Below, one piece after another: positions 46,193-57,267 of a stretch of DNA of 64,000 nt; the first letter of the stretch is position 1, and the number at the start of each line of letters is the position of its first letter. The stretch covers positions 20,411,364-20,475,363 of the forward strand of contig NC_056762.1 in the NCBI RefSeq assembly GCF_018687715.1. The letters are read 5' to 3'. The position numbers and the translations under genes are program-made. A model generated the notes under the pieces. It did no database searches. It was not told where the DNA came from and worked only from the letters and a program-made list of their open reading frames with translations. Source of the DNA: Carya illinoinensis (lineage: Eukaryota > Streptophyta > Magnoliopsida > Fagales > Juglandaceae).

Positions 46193-47140
46193 CTAAGGCG
46201 AACCCGAGCTGCTCCCTTCACCAGAAAAACTCCGCCTCTTTTGCCCTGAAGGGGAGCCCAAACTCAGATTATTTTCCCGTTCTATGAGGGTGGCCACATC
46301 CACTAACTCCTGAAAAGTGGATATCCGATGGCTGACCACCATACGGCGTATGTCATGACGCAGCCCCTCCTGGAAACGATCTGCTCGCATCTCCTCAGTG
46401 GCGACAAGATGAGGAGCAAACCGCTCAAGTTCTATGAACCTCCGGGCGTACAGCTCCACTGTCGCGCCCCCTTGGACCAGATTGGAGAACTCTCTTGCCT
46501 TTTGCTTCCTTACCGATGCGGGAAAGAAGCGGTCATTGAACTCTTTCTTGAAACGTTGCCAGGTCACCGCAGCGAAAGATCCCAATTCAGATTCCAACAG
46601 CACCCTCTTGGTATCCCACCAATCAGAAGCAGTGCCCTGCAAGAGGTAGCTGGCGTAAAGTACTTGTTGTGCCTCAGTGCACCCACACACCTCAAAAGTC
46701 TTCTCCAGATGCTTGATCCATTTTCCAGCCTGAATTGGATCCTCATTTCCCGTGAAGTGTGGAGTCCGATGCGCTAGGAAGCGCTCATAGGTGCATCCGG
46801 CTTGCACCATGCTGCTGGACCCTCCTGGATACATCCAAGGCCCTCCCTGATATGGCCAAGGACCTCCTGGTTGTGGCCAATACCCTCCTTGTTGCGGACA
46901 AGGCTCTCCTGACGGTGGATAAGGCCCTCCTGATGGTGGACAAGGCCCTCCTGATGGTGGCCAAGGACCCCCTCGTGGTGGCCAAGGTCCTTGTGGTGGC
47001 CAAGGCCCTGCCTGTTGGGACCTCGCACTCTGTTGCATAAACTCCGTCATCTGCCGAATTGCTTCGGCTATGGAGTCATCTCTGGAGGTATTATCTTGCG
47101 GTTCCTGAGTATTTTTCCTTGGTCTCCCTAGTCTCCCCAT
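46193..47140 (-). CDS. Chromovirus gag (capsid) with Pro/Gly-rich repeat
   Basis: A 315-residue frame starting MGRLGRPRKNTQEP, the first Met after a leader of about 270 nt from the primer-binding site. Residues about 45-110 are tandem GPWPPxG/GGPxPPSG units. The retrotransposon gag domain follows (AGKWIKHLEKTFEVCGCTEA, LLQGTASDWWDT, TWQRFKKEFNDRFFP, FQEGLRHDIRRMV). A TAG codon ends it just before the zinc-knuckle part, which continues in the same frame. Confidence 0.93.
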   Translation of the reverse strand: MGRLGRPRKNTQEPQDNTSRDDSIAEAIRQMTEFMQQSARSQQAGPWPPQGPWPPRGGPWPPSGGPCPPSGGPYPPSGEPCPQQGGYWPQPGGPWPYQGGPWMYPGGSSSMVQAGCTYERFLAHRTPHFTGNEDPIQAGKWIKHLEKTFEVCGCTEAQQVLYASYLLQGTASDWWDTKRVLLESELGSFAAVTWQRFKKEFNDRFFPASVRKQKAREFSNLVQGGATVELYARRFIELERFAPHLVATEEMRADRFQEGLRHDIRRMVVSHRISTFQELVDVATLIERENNLSLGSPSGQKRRSFSGEGSSSGSP

Positions 47141-47407
47141 ACTCCTGTCACAACACTACTCTTGACCCTCCTTTAAGAAAACAAATAAAACCATCATAAA
47201 ACCAACAAAAACCAAAAAACAGCACTACTCAGCAAGAAACAAAAGAAACCCGCATGCCAAAACATAACTAAATAAATAAAAACAAACAAACAAGCTCACA
47301 CAAATAAAACAAATAAAACAACTATACTTAACATAATTTTCAAAACACAACTTTAAAAACATTCTGGTACTACCTACGGGACATGTGGTTTTACCCAGAG
47401 CCAAACC

Positions 47408-47419
47408 GCTCTGATACCA
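47408..47419 (-). other. Chromovirus primer-binding site (initiator tRNA-Met)
   Basis: TGGTATCAGAGC on the minus strand, two bases from the inner end of the 5' LTR. It is complementary to the 3' end of plant initiator tRNA-Met and identical to the copia site at 53991-54002. Confidence 0.95.
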
Positions 47420-47421
47420 CC

Positions 47422-49576
47422 TGTGACGCCCCCAAATCCCCACGCCCGAACACGGAGAAATTGAGACGTCCGGATGGTGACAACCCGGGTCACCATCCCA
47501 TCGATGGGGTGCCGAGTGTGTGCAAGGCAACAGATGTGTACAGAGAAACACGCAGCGGATAAAGAAAGTCATAACTAAGTACCAGAATTTTTCTTAACGT
47601 AATACAAGCTGTTTAAAACGTATATAGATAAATATTACAAAACACAAATACAGTTTTGAACAAATAAAAAAGATAGCATCAGCAACCCGGCGGAGCCGCA
47701 TCCTCGGGCTCAGCCTCCTCCTCTTCGTCCTCTAACTCTGCACCAAAAGCTACGGAATCACGAATGGTACCGCAGGTAAGTAAAACCCAAACACTACCAG
47801 ATAAAAACACATAAAACTCAAACAAGATGCATGAAACATGCCCAATGCACAAAGCCCATAAAAACCCAAGTTTTCCACACACGCCAAAAACCCATTTGGC
47901 CCAAAAGCATATCCTTTCCAAAAAAACACGCCAAAAGTCATATTTGGCCGCCAAAAGTCCATTTGGCCCAATATCTCGCCGGAAGTCCATCCGGCCCAAT
48001 ATCTCGCCAGAAGTCCATCTGGCCCACGCCAAAAGTCCCATTTGGCCTCATAAACCATTATCCAATTTTAACCGTATGCACCATGACCTCCCCTAGGGGT
48101 CATCCGCACACCCTGGCTCCAGTGTCATACCGTAGAGTACCACTACGCATGTGACACCTAACGAGCGATGCCCAGTTCCGCGCCCCGCGCGTGCGTAGCC
48201 AAGCATCCTCTAGCCCTCGCCAGCGAAGGGCCACGGAGTCGGTGAGTAGGGCGATGCCCGGTTCCGCGCCCGGCGCGTTCGTAGCCAAGCATCCCCTAGC
48301 CCCGCTCCCGTCATCTCTCTCGACAACTCAGGGGACATCACTCAGTTTATTCCGCTCCCGAGTGACCAGAGGAGCTCCACCGAGATAATAACCCATCCCG
48401 GCTTGGGCTCGTGATACACACGCACCCATAAAACCACTCACGCCAATACACAGGCTTTTCACATAAATCCACAAACACACGTGCATGCACCATGTAATGC
48501 CATAACAATGCAAAAGAAAATAACCAACCAACATAAATAAATTAAACAGACAACTCCGTCCTCCATCCATCCGACCCCCGAAACTCCTCGGACTCAGTCC
48601 GGAATCAACAACCAACAACAGTAAAATAAATTGAATGAGCGATATATATTTAAATCTGAAAATAGGGTTTGGAAAATACTTACAGCGCTATATGGAAATT
48701 TTAGAAAACAAGCGGCGTTGCAAACGGCGGAAAAACAGCAACGTCACAGTGAAAATTCACTGTGGCCGTGGGTTTGAAAAACCCACTTTTGAACGGGGAC
48801 AAACTAGGACACGAGATTGATAGAGAATGGTCTAGGGATGGTTGTGAAGCTATTGGAAGTGATGAACGGCCGTGGGTGGCGGCGGAATGGCCGGAAATGG
48901 CCGGATTACCCAAAACGGAAACTAAGCTCGTAGGAGCTGTTCCGGTGGTCGTTGGAGGCCGGAAATGGGTGGGTTAGGACGGCAAGGAGTCGGTGATGAA
49001 GTGGTGAAGAAATGGTGGCCGGAGGTGGAGCGACGGCGGCGGATCGGAGTGAAATCCGTGCGGCCTTGTTGGGTTTTTTCCGGCCAAATGGCCGGCCGGT
49101 TGGGGGTGGCTTTCGGAGGGGTGGTGCGCCGGAGGGAGGGGGAACTTTTGGGACCGGTGGGGGTCCGGTTGGTGGCCAGACGGCGATGGGCTGGAAGAGA
49201 GAGAGAGCCGGCACGAGGGAGAGGGAGGAGAGAGAGAGAGCACGGGGGGGGTCCGAACGCGGGAGAGGAAAAGAAAAAAAGAAAAAGAAGGAAAAAAGGA
49301 AAAGAAGGGAAAAAGAAAAAAAGGAAAAAGAGAAAAAAAGGAAAAAGATGTGAAAAGAGATGAGGTCCAATCCTCACTCCGGGAAAACGAAACAAACCGC
49401 CAAAAAGATTAAAACCACAAAACAACTAAAAGAAATAAAACACAACCTCAAATAAATTAAATTAAATTAAAAACCAATTTTAAAAATGCAAATAAATTAA
49501 AATAAAATAACTGATATATTAAATAAAATAAAAACAATTATTTCAGCGAAAATACACTTAAAAGCGGATCATCACA
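47422..49576 (-). repeat. 5' LTR of the chromovirus
   Basis: Nearly identical to 40101-42278 (differences include a 23-bp net loss in the GAAAAAG tract near 49265). The same acidic frame is at 47679-48041. TTTTC follows outside at 49577-49581. Confidence 0.95.
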
Positions 49577-50739
49577 TTTTCTCACAAATGTGTACTCATA
49601 CAAGTTGTTCATTTTTTAGTCTAGTTTACATGGATATCTTATTGATTCTATTTGAAGATCATTTGATTAGTAAAATGTCATTTGAAACCTCGAAAGGTCA
49701 TTCTGGGGGATAAACTTGAGAGTATGTTATATTTTGGAGTTTTTGACCAAGCTAATGGATAGATCTTGGTCCGAAATTTTTATGGAGTATTTGTAACATG
49801 TGTATATGATTATTGGTTGAGGATTTGTTACATTATTAAAGATTTTGATGAAATATTTTCTTAGATCTAGAAACTTAGAAACTGAAAGAGGAAAAACAGT
49901 TTTTATTTTGAGAAAGTTTAAATCTTTGGCGGTTTAAACCTATTCCAATGGCTTTGATAATTTTATTTGAGGATCCTAAGCCTCTTATAAACATGTTAGA
50001 ATATTATTTTGAAGATATTTAATGTTAGTTTCAAAGATATGAAATTTTATGCAAAGAGATATTCAGATAGGCCAAAGTGTGGATGTTCTTGGCTAAATTT
50101 ATGTTTTAGTTATTTTTAACCATGTGATCTTGAATTAGAAGCTTAGATCTGTTTTATTACACATTTTAAAATCATGTGATGTTTTGGTTTGAAGATCACA
50201 TCTTTATAAGTCATGGATCAAAAGGTTGATCAAAACAAGTTAGAAACAAAAATCTGTTTTTAGAACTCAGAATTTATTAGTGATTAATTTCTAACATTTA
50301 GAAATTACTATTTTCATTTCCTCATGATCCCACTTGAAATTGCTTAGAAAACGCGAAGGCTGAGATGTATTAGCTTTTAACTTACAAACAGTTTATTGTG
50401 TATAGGTGATAAGTAAAGGAACTATAGTGTATATATGTATTTTATCATATATGCCATTCCATGCCATGCCAAGTTATCACATATTTTTCTATTATACAAA
50501 ACTTATTTTGTCACGAATTATTCATCTATTACACAATATATTCTATCACGTATTGCTAAACAGTGCAAGTATATCATATTAAGTATGCAATTTGTTACAT
50601 GTATGTCAAGTCAAATAATATTCACTGTTGCAAGTATGTCATGTTAAATATGCCGTCTGTTACATGTTATGTTATGTTATGAAATGTTTCTATCTCAAGT
50701 AATTTATGTCTCTCGAGTTACGTTCAAGTCAGTTATGTC

Positions 50740-51420
50740 TAGGATACTCGCGATGTAATTATTATGATTGTCCGAGCATCTCCATTTGTAATTCACATGA
50801 GGTATTTTTGGCGAAATCATTTTGATTGTCCGAATTCAGTTTAAGTTCAGTTATGCAGATACTCCTAGCGTAATCATTTTGATTGTTAGAGTATTACTAG
50901 GTACTCCTGGTGTAATAATTCTGATTGTTAGAGTACATAATTTAAAATACTTGCGATGTAATCATTCTGATTGTCAGAGCATTACTAGGTACTCCTGGTG
51001 TAATTATTTTAATTGCTAGGGTACGTGATTTAAAATACTCATGATGAAATCATTCTAATTGTCTGAGTATCTCTGATGGAATATGTTGGGCGAAATCATT
51101 CTGATTGTTCCCTATTCCTGACGAAATGACTGGAGAATCATTTTGATTGTTAGAATTCAAGTCCAAGTTCATGTTAAGTAAATAAGTCAAATCAAGTTTA
51201 TGTTAAGTTAAGTTTCAGTTCAAGTTCAAATTTATGTTAAGAAGTTGAGTTTAAGCAGTTAAAGAAGTAAGATTCCAAGTTTACGTTAAGTCAGTTTCAG
51301 ATCAAGTGTATGTTAAGTCAAGTTTTAGATCAAGTTTATGTTAAGTCAAGTTTTAGATCAAGTTCATGTTAAGTCAAGTCTCAAATCAAGTTTATGTCAA
51401 GCAAGTCAATTTCAATTCAC
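50740..51420 (+). repeat. Two short-repeat arrays within the older solo LTR
   Basis: 50740-51150 contains at least eight imperfect copies of an AATCATTCTGATTGTYNGAG-type word. 51155-51420 contains repeated AGTTTATGTTAAGTCAAGTTT words. Both lie in the right half of the 38728-52031 LTR. Tandem arrays of this kind are common in the U3 of large plant LTRs and often hold promoter elements; no function is shown here. Confidence 0.7.
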
Positions 51421-52035
51421 GTTTCAGTTTAAGTTATGTCAATTATGCGATGTTTTATGTGAAGTTATGCTATGATTACTTATGACTGTGATTATGTATT
51501 CATGCTTTTACTGCCATGCATGCATTATTAACCTGTGTGGAAGTTTTATGTTAACTTGCTGAGATTTGTAATCAAATCTCACCGTGGTAATCCCAACCAC
51601 CATTTCCCCCGAATGGTAGATCTTGTTACAGAATCTGACGGAGAGCCAAGGATCGACCAGCTAAAAATAGTTGACTAAGTAACAGTGCGACGTCGATAAT
51701 AGTATAGTAGTTAACTTAAATTACTACTTGTACCTATGGAGTTGAATCTCCACTACTCTTTTGATCACAACCAATCTGGAAGAGTGTTGTGTTCTTAGTT
51801 ATGTAGTATGTCATTATGTATGAAGTATGTTTTAAGTATTTGGAATATTTTCAGTTTGGTGCATAGTATTGCTAAAAAAAAAATTTATCCGCTACGAATA
51901 TTGCATAACGCTAGATGCATATTAGGAACATTGCATCTTATATGTCATGAATGGGGGCAGGTAACCTTGTGTTACATGTCTCGATATGTCAAATGTTTGT
52001 CCAATTCCATGCAGAATTTGGGGGCGTTACAAATA

Positions 52036-52793
52036 CAATTGATAACTTCTTGGAATGTAGATAATTTAAGATACGATGCTGAGGATGATCGAGTCTATGA
52101 TGCCAACATTGAGGAGATGCTTGTTTGAACCTGGTGGAAAACAATGCAGTTGGAGAGGATGAATGATCATGGGATCCTTCAAAAGTGTATAGGCCCTCTT
52201 TTTCCACCCCTTCGCTATTATCTGTTTGGAGATCTTGTCCTTTAGCACAAAGCCAGGGCCATTAAACTCAAAGATAAGAGGATAGTCAGAAGTGAGTTTA
52301 CTAATAGATAGTAAATCCTTTTGTATATCAGGCACAACTAAGACATAATGGGCTCCAAGGTGGGTAGAGTCTTAAAGACTCCTTGTAAGTTCCAAATGAG
52401 GCAATCACAATATCGAAAGCTAAGAAAAGTAAGGAAGCAATGCAATGATTGGTGCAATCCACTTGGAATCGAGTCTAGCAAGAGCCCAATATTCAAGATG
52501 GGCTTGAGAAAAAGAGATTCCCTTCTCATCTACGTGATACAAGGAATGGAAGAGTGCAATAAGACATCTTTTAACTTTATAGAAGAAGAACCAGATGAGA
52601 GTGTTGTAGTGCCAATATGTGTGATAGGTAAGATATGTCCATTACCAATCATAACTTCATTAGATTTTGTATAAGGAGTTGTAGATTCTAGATTACCTGT
52701 AGATGTTGTCATGTGGTCAGTAACATCTGTATCGATGCCAAGAAGAATCCTGTGTGTCACCAACTTGTACAACAACAAATGCTTGAGGAACAT
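52036..52793 (-). pseudogene. Copia protease and GAG-pre-integrase region (broken)
   Basis: 52793-52530 reads as copia protease: a degenerate active site (GIDTDVTDHMT in place of the usual DSGATDHM), then NEVMIGNGHILPITHIG and LKDVLLHSS. 52335-52066 continues with PDIQKDLLSISKLTSDY, and 52207-52036 with CWHHRLDHPQHRILNYL, the HxxxH half of the integrase zinc domain. The frame stops at the LTR junction at 52031. Confidence 0.85.
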
Positions 52794-52838
52794 TATCTGT
52801 AGTGAATGAGTGATTGAATTGGTTAAAGCATTTGAGAG

Positions 52839-53780
52839 CTATATGATATTTCTTGTTACAGATTTGGAAAATTGGAGCATCATTCTTCTTGGTGGAGTAT
52901 TGTGTATTCTCTTGAGATTGGCTACTGCCAAAAGGCTGTTGAGAAGAGGAGGAAGTCTTGTTACCAGATTAGTTTCCTTGAACAAAGCCTCTCTCCTTGG
53001 AATTAAAGGAAGCAGATTGTCCCTGGCTCTTCTTGTTTTTGTAAGTTTTCTGTCCATAGAACACCATAGCAGGTTCTGAAGTGCTATCAATTTTGTGCCT
53101 ATCAGCATAGCTTTCAAGGCGAGTAACCACTTCAACATAGGATGGAACAGGAGGATGCAATATGGTAGCAGTAAAGATTTCAAAATCTTTGCCCAAACCA
53201 TTGAGCAACCACCAAGATTTCTTGTGATCATGAACAGGTTTGCCAATGGCAGCTAGTTCATCACAGATAGTTTGAAATGACGAAGATATGTACTCAGGCT
53301 ATTAGTGCGAGGAATAGAAGTGAGCCTTTGCTTAAGTGCAAGACTTCGATTAGAGGACACTTGAGCAAAAGCATGGAAGAGTGCATTCTAGACTTCGGTA
53401 GTAGTGCCTAGGCCAACCACAATGCCCAACACTTCTTCTGAAAGGGTAGCAGTAAGCCAACCCTTTACCAAATGATCTATCCTACACCATTTATGGCATG
53501 CAGGATTTGGCTACACCTCAGAATCAGAGGTAACAATGGTCTCTTGTGGAGTAGAGATCTCACCAGTAAGGAAGCCTTGAAGGTCATAGCTTTCAAGGAT
53601 ATTGATCATTTGGGTTTTCCATAAAGGAAAGTTGGTGGAGGAGAGTTTGATTGACACAAAGTTGGAAACGTTTTGTGTGTCAGTAGATAAGGATATTCCT
53701 CAGAGGAAGGGGAGGAAAGGGGGGAATTGTGGACATATTGTCAAAAAAAAAAAAATCTCTCTATCTGTTTCCGTAGGCTC
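52839..53780 (-). pseudogene. Copia gag (broken)
   Basis: The best piece (53208-52969) reads LNGLGKDFEIFTATILHPP and YVEVVTRLESYADRHK, typical of the copia gag (UBN2-type) domain: ...LLNGLGxxYE.. then L..ELxxxLxxxE. Preceding frames up to about 53780 give the N-terminal capsid part. Stops and frame changes throughout. Confidence 0.78.
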
Positions 53781-53990
53781 TTGATATCATGAAGAAATTC
53801 ATGGGACTAATTCATCTCATAAAACCAGTTCAAAGAGAGAGGTTTGCTTCAACTTTATAAACATACCCAAGAGCTTGTCCATAGGCAATGTGAGATTTAT
53901 TCCTTAACACCCCCCCTCATGTGCAAGCCAATATTTTTTCTAGTCATTGTCACAAGGTAAGTAGTATGACCCCCATTCATTTTGTGGCAG

Positions 53991-54002
53991 GCTCTGATAC
54001 CA
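53991..54002 (-). other. Copia primer-binding site (initiator tRNA-Met)
   Basis: TGGTATCAGAGC on the minus strand, directly inside the 5' LTR. It is complementary to the 3' end of plant initiator tRNA-Met. Confidence 0.92.
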
Positions 54003-54296
54003 TGAAGAATTTTGAGAAATGTGTATCTCACGAGACTAGTTAGAGAGAGTATTGTATTGCTTATATGCTAGTTACAAGGATACAAAAAGCTCATCAATAG
54101 CTCTATATAGCTGACAAGAAAAATAAGGCAAGAAATGTAAATGTATAGCTAGACTTTCTAAACATATACAATTGACTAAACATATACAATAAACTTTCCA
54201 AGTATGGTCAAGCCATTCTGTCAAGGAGGATATGCAGCTAATTTGGATTTGGATTTACTTGTATCATGTTGTTGATTTTGTGCTGGTACGTTATCA
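54003..54296 (-). repeat. 5' LTR of the copia element
   Basis: On the minus strand it starts TGATAACGTACCAGC and ends AAAATTCTTCA, next to the primer-binding site. AATGC follows outside at 54297-54301. Confidence 0.92.
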
Positions 54297-54301
54297 AATG
54301 C

Positions 54302-54737
54302 ACTAATCGATCAGTCTACCTAGCATTTTTATCAATTGCTTTGCTTGTTAGTGATTAGTAATTTTTACTTTAGAGAAAAATTTTATTTATCATCCCTACA
54401 TCATACATATTTTTTTTCCGTATTAAATGTGTAGCATATGGATGATAAGTAGAAGAATTCATTTAGTTTAACAAGAATAAAATAAAATTAAAAAATAAAA
54501 TAAACAATCAAGTGTGGTACAAGATGTATGGATAATGAGTAGAATGACTCTCCTTTAGAATTCTAACTTTTGTGTATTTTTTCCCATTTTGTTATTTATA
54601 ATTTATAGAATATAAAAAATATTATTAGATATAATCTTTTGATGTGAGGTTTGTTAAAAACCAAAAGATAAGTTTTTATAACAAAAAACAAATAAATGGG
54701 ATTAATAAGTAGATTTCATTCATAAAATTTTCAACCA
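54302..54737. other. AT-rich spacer between the copia element and the next solo LTR
   Basis: No gene recognised. The last five bases before the solo LTR, TCTTA (54738-54742), are its left target duplication. Confidence 0.6.
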
Positions 54738-56438
54738 TCTTAAGTAACACCTTGATCTCAGAGGTCCAGTGAATTAACTCCTGTGACTTAAAATCATCTG
54801 CCATAACACATTTTTATATACTCGAAAAACTCTATAAAATATAAGTTTATTTCTTGAACACAAATATATATGTTCCTCCTCAAGGACACCAAAGAAATGC
54901 CTCAACATAATAAATTAAAATCTCCACAAAAACTCGGAAACATCTATGTCTCAAAATATCCAAAATAATAGAAAATAATAAATCTACTAAATAGGAATCT
55001 CCAACAATTACTCGTAACATTTGGCACTTATTTATCTACATTCATCAAATCTTGCTAATACTTCATACTCTTGATTTCCAACTAAAACATCACAATTATC
55101 TGAAAAATATTATGGAGATAAGGGGTGAGTTATAAAAAAACTCAGTTAGCAGATAATATATACTAATATGTAAACATGAACATTTACAGAATTCAGAATG
55201 TAGAATAAAACATTTTTAGTTTCAAAATGCAAAATCATAACATGTTATCAAAATTATTAGAATGAAATTTCAGAATTATTCTTATTCAAAAGTATCATTT
55301 GGCATAGCATAACTGAGTATCATCATCATTGTATCAGAGCATCATATCAAAATAGAGACCATGTTTAACCCTTACGGTAGGATTGTGCATCTACGAATAG
55401 CTAAGCAAAACATAAATCACTTTGTCACCAAAATGGTGTGCACTCATATAAAGACCACTACTGTCATATGTGGTAGGGCCGTATACCACTATTATTACTT
55501 ATGGCAGAGTTGTATACCATTATTATTACCCATAGTGAGGCTTTAACGAAATAGATAAAAAATAGAATGTCAGAACCAGAATAGAATCATATATAGAATC
55601 AGAAAGTCATGCCAAAGGTTTTCAGATGCCACATTATATCAAACAGAATACTGAATGAATTCATATCATCTTCACAATATCAAAAATAAATTCCAAGCAT
55701 GTTCATTTAATCAATGCAAAAATTTTAAGATCTCGTATTTACTCTTTTTGCTCAGTTCATAAGCAGAATAATAAAAATAAGTTCATGTCTACATCAGTCA
55801 CGACAGAAAATACCTTTTTCTTTTACAAAGTTTCATGAGTAATGTACAACACATGACTTAGGTTTTCACAATTCATTTCAAAACATATTATGCACATTTT
55901 TCATAAAATCAACCTTAGTCTATTATTTTATGCGAAGTCTAGCATAGGAACCCACTTATCTGGACTTTTTAGTTTCTCAAAATTCTTCCACAATAGTGCG
56001 GAACGAATATCAATAGTCTCCTATAAAATAGAAATGTAACTTACTTGATTCCCTAATTTACCATGTATTTTGATGTTTATGCTTGAAATACTAAAGTAAC
56101 CTATTGTTTCAAAAATTCTAAGATTCTCATAACCATAAATATCATCACTTCCCAAATTAATTGATATCCACTTAATTCTCCGACTATTAACCTCTAAATT
56201 ATTTCTGTAAAATAAAGCATCTAGACTGCCTTGAAGTCAAATAAATCCAACAAAAAATAGTTTCTAAAATAACTATTTTTAACCCATCTACCAAAATAAT
56301 CAGGGTCATCTTGGTCTATACATTTAAAAGGGTTCAAAACTTTTACAAGGTAAGTACATGGCAAGGGTTATTAAGGACAATCTTATAAAAATTTTATAAC
56401 ATGTGGGTAAAACTGAAATAAGCTCTAAACTACACATA

Positions 56439-56442
<4 letters not shown>

Positions 56443-56525
<83 letters not shown>
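56443..56525. repeat. (GA)n microsatellite, about 83 bp
   Basis: An uninterrupted GA run within the solo LTR, at a place equivalent to the GA tract at 11048 in LTR-like copy 1. It produces false Ser-Leu and Arg-Glu frames on the two strands. Confidence 0.95.
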
Positions 56526-56526
<1 letters not shown>

Positions 56527-57054
56527 ATGTGGTCGACCCACCAAGAGCAGCAACAAAATGGTGACAAGGTGGCTGGGAGCGATGGCATATCACATGCAAC
56601 GTGAGGCTGGGGATAGTGGTGCTGGACATTGATTGGCGGTGTTCGTTGGAGGATTAGCCCCAGTGTGGTGGTTGACGTGGGGGATGGTGTGAAGTGGGAG
56701 GCTAGCTTCCACCAATATGTTGGTGGAAGAATCCCGAACGATGTTTGTGGGCTTGGGTGTAGTCCAAAATGCACCATGCTCTATTTTTCTTGTTGAAAAT
56801 AGAGGCTTTTGTGTTGGTTGTGCATGGAGGAGGTGGCTATCGTGGCAAGGCGACTTTTGGCTGTTGCTGTGGGGATGTGACTGGGCTTTGCAGCATGGAG
56901 TGTGCAAAGTTTTTTCCTAGCGACAGTGACTGAGTGGAGGCCATGAGGGTGCTGGAATAGCTTGTCGTGTGGGGTTGCTGCATGGAGAAACTGGTGGCTC
57001 GCGTGGCTTTTTATAGTGGTGGGGGGAAAAGTTGATGGCGTTCTTGGTACCTTA

Positions 57055-57267
57055 GAGCTCATTTAGATTCAGAGAGTGTTTCTTCTCATCTGATCTCATC
57101 ATTACAACTTTTTTAAATTTTTATACAAAATATAATTAACAATTCAACTTTTTCAAATCTCAAAACAATAATAATATTAAAAAAATAATATTCTAAAAAT
57201 ATTTTATTCAACTTTCAATTTTCATCTAAAACCATATCATCTTATCTCTGAATCCAAACGAGCCTAC
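57055..57267. mobile_element. AT-rich MITE, copy 6
   Basis: GCTCATTTAGATTCAGAGA at the left and TCTCTGAATCCAAACGAGC at the right are near-perfect terminal inverted repeats of 19 bp with two mismatches. The core (CATCATTACAACTTTTTTAAA, TTTTATTCAACTTTCA) is the family standard. The best copy for defining family ends. Confidence 0.85.

Larger units (their letters stand above)
40101..49576 (-). mobile_element. Complete, young Ty3/gypsy chromovirus (Tekay/Del-like)
   Basis: A 9,476-bp element with TTTTC on both sides (40096-40100 and 49577-49581). LTRs of 2,178 bp (40101-42278) and 2,155 bp (47422-49576) differ by only about 15-20 substitutions and one purine-tract length change. On the minus strand the order is LTR, primer-binding site (47419-47408), gag, zinc knuckle, protease, RT, RNase H, integrase, chromodomain-like tail, polypurine tract, LTR. 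Integrase after RT marks Ty3/gypsy; the C-terminal tail marks a chromovirus. Three premature stops (46193, 43869, 43221) make this copy non-autonomous as it stands, though it is otherwise full length. Recent insertion into the older solo LTR. Confidence 0.96.
38728..52031 (+). mobile_element. Solo gypsy-type LTR (about 3.8 kb), split by a younger gypsy element
   Basis: It starts TGTAACAGCC (38728) and ends GGGGGCGTTACA (52031). The flanks AATAT (38723-38727) and AATAC (52032-52036) are a one-mismatch 5-bp target duplication. Both junctions fall in the copia integrase, whose two halves meet there. After subtracting the inserted element (40101-49576) and its TTTTC duplication, about 3,823 bp remain. 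No primer-binding site, gag or pol belongs to it, so it is a solo LTR left by LTR-LTR recombination. Its GGGGGCGTTACA end resembles the GGGGGCGTCACA end of the younger element, suggesting a related chromovirus lineage. Confidence 0.88.
36019..54296 (-). mobile_element. Ty1/copia retrotransposon, host of a nested insertion
   Basis: Terminal LTRs of 292 bp (36019-36310) and 294 bp (54003-54296) are flanked by AATGC on both sides (36014-36018 and 54297-54301). On the minus strand the order is 5' LTR, primer-binding site, gag, protease, integrase, RT, RNase H, 3' LTR, as in Ty1/copia. The primer-binding site TGGTATCAGAGC (54002-53991) matches initiator tRNA-Met, and the polypurine tract TGAGGGGGAT abuts the left LTR. 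About 13.3 kb of foreign DNA (38728-52031) splits the integrase. The LTRs differ at about 25-30 positions by eye (9-10%) and frames are broken throughout, so this is the oldest layer of the nest. Confidence 0.93.

Noticed and set aside
46328..47040. Plus-strand frames opposite gag
   Set aside because: They are shadows of the gag coding strand, caused by its regular codon pattern and Pro/Gly repeat.
51150..51420. Possible CRISPR-like regular array
   Set aside because: Units are imperfect, contiguous words without spacers, inside a plant LTR; this is an ordinary minisatellite.
56324..57062. Several frames of 60-112 codons around the GA tract
   Set aside because: They arise from the (GA)n microsatellite and a G-rich part of a solo LTR, with Ser-Leu or Arg-Glu repeats and no domain.
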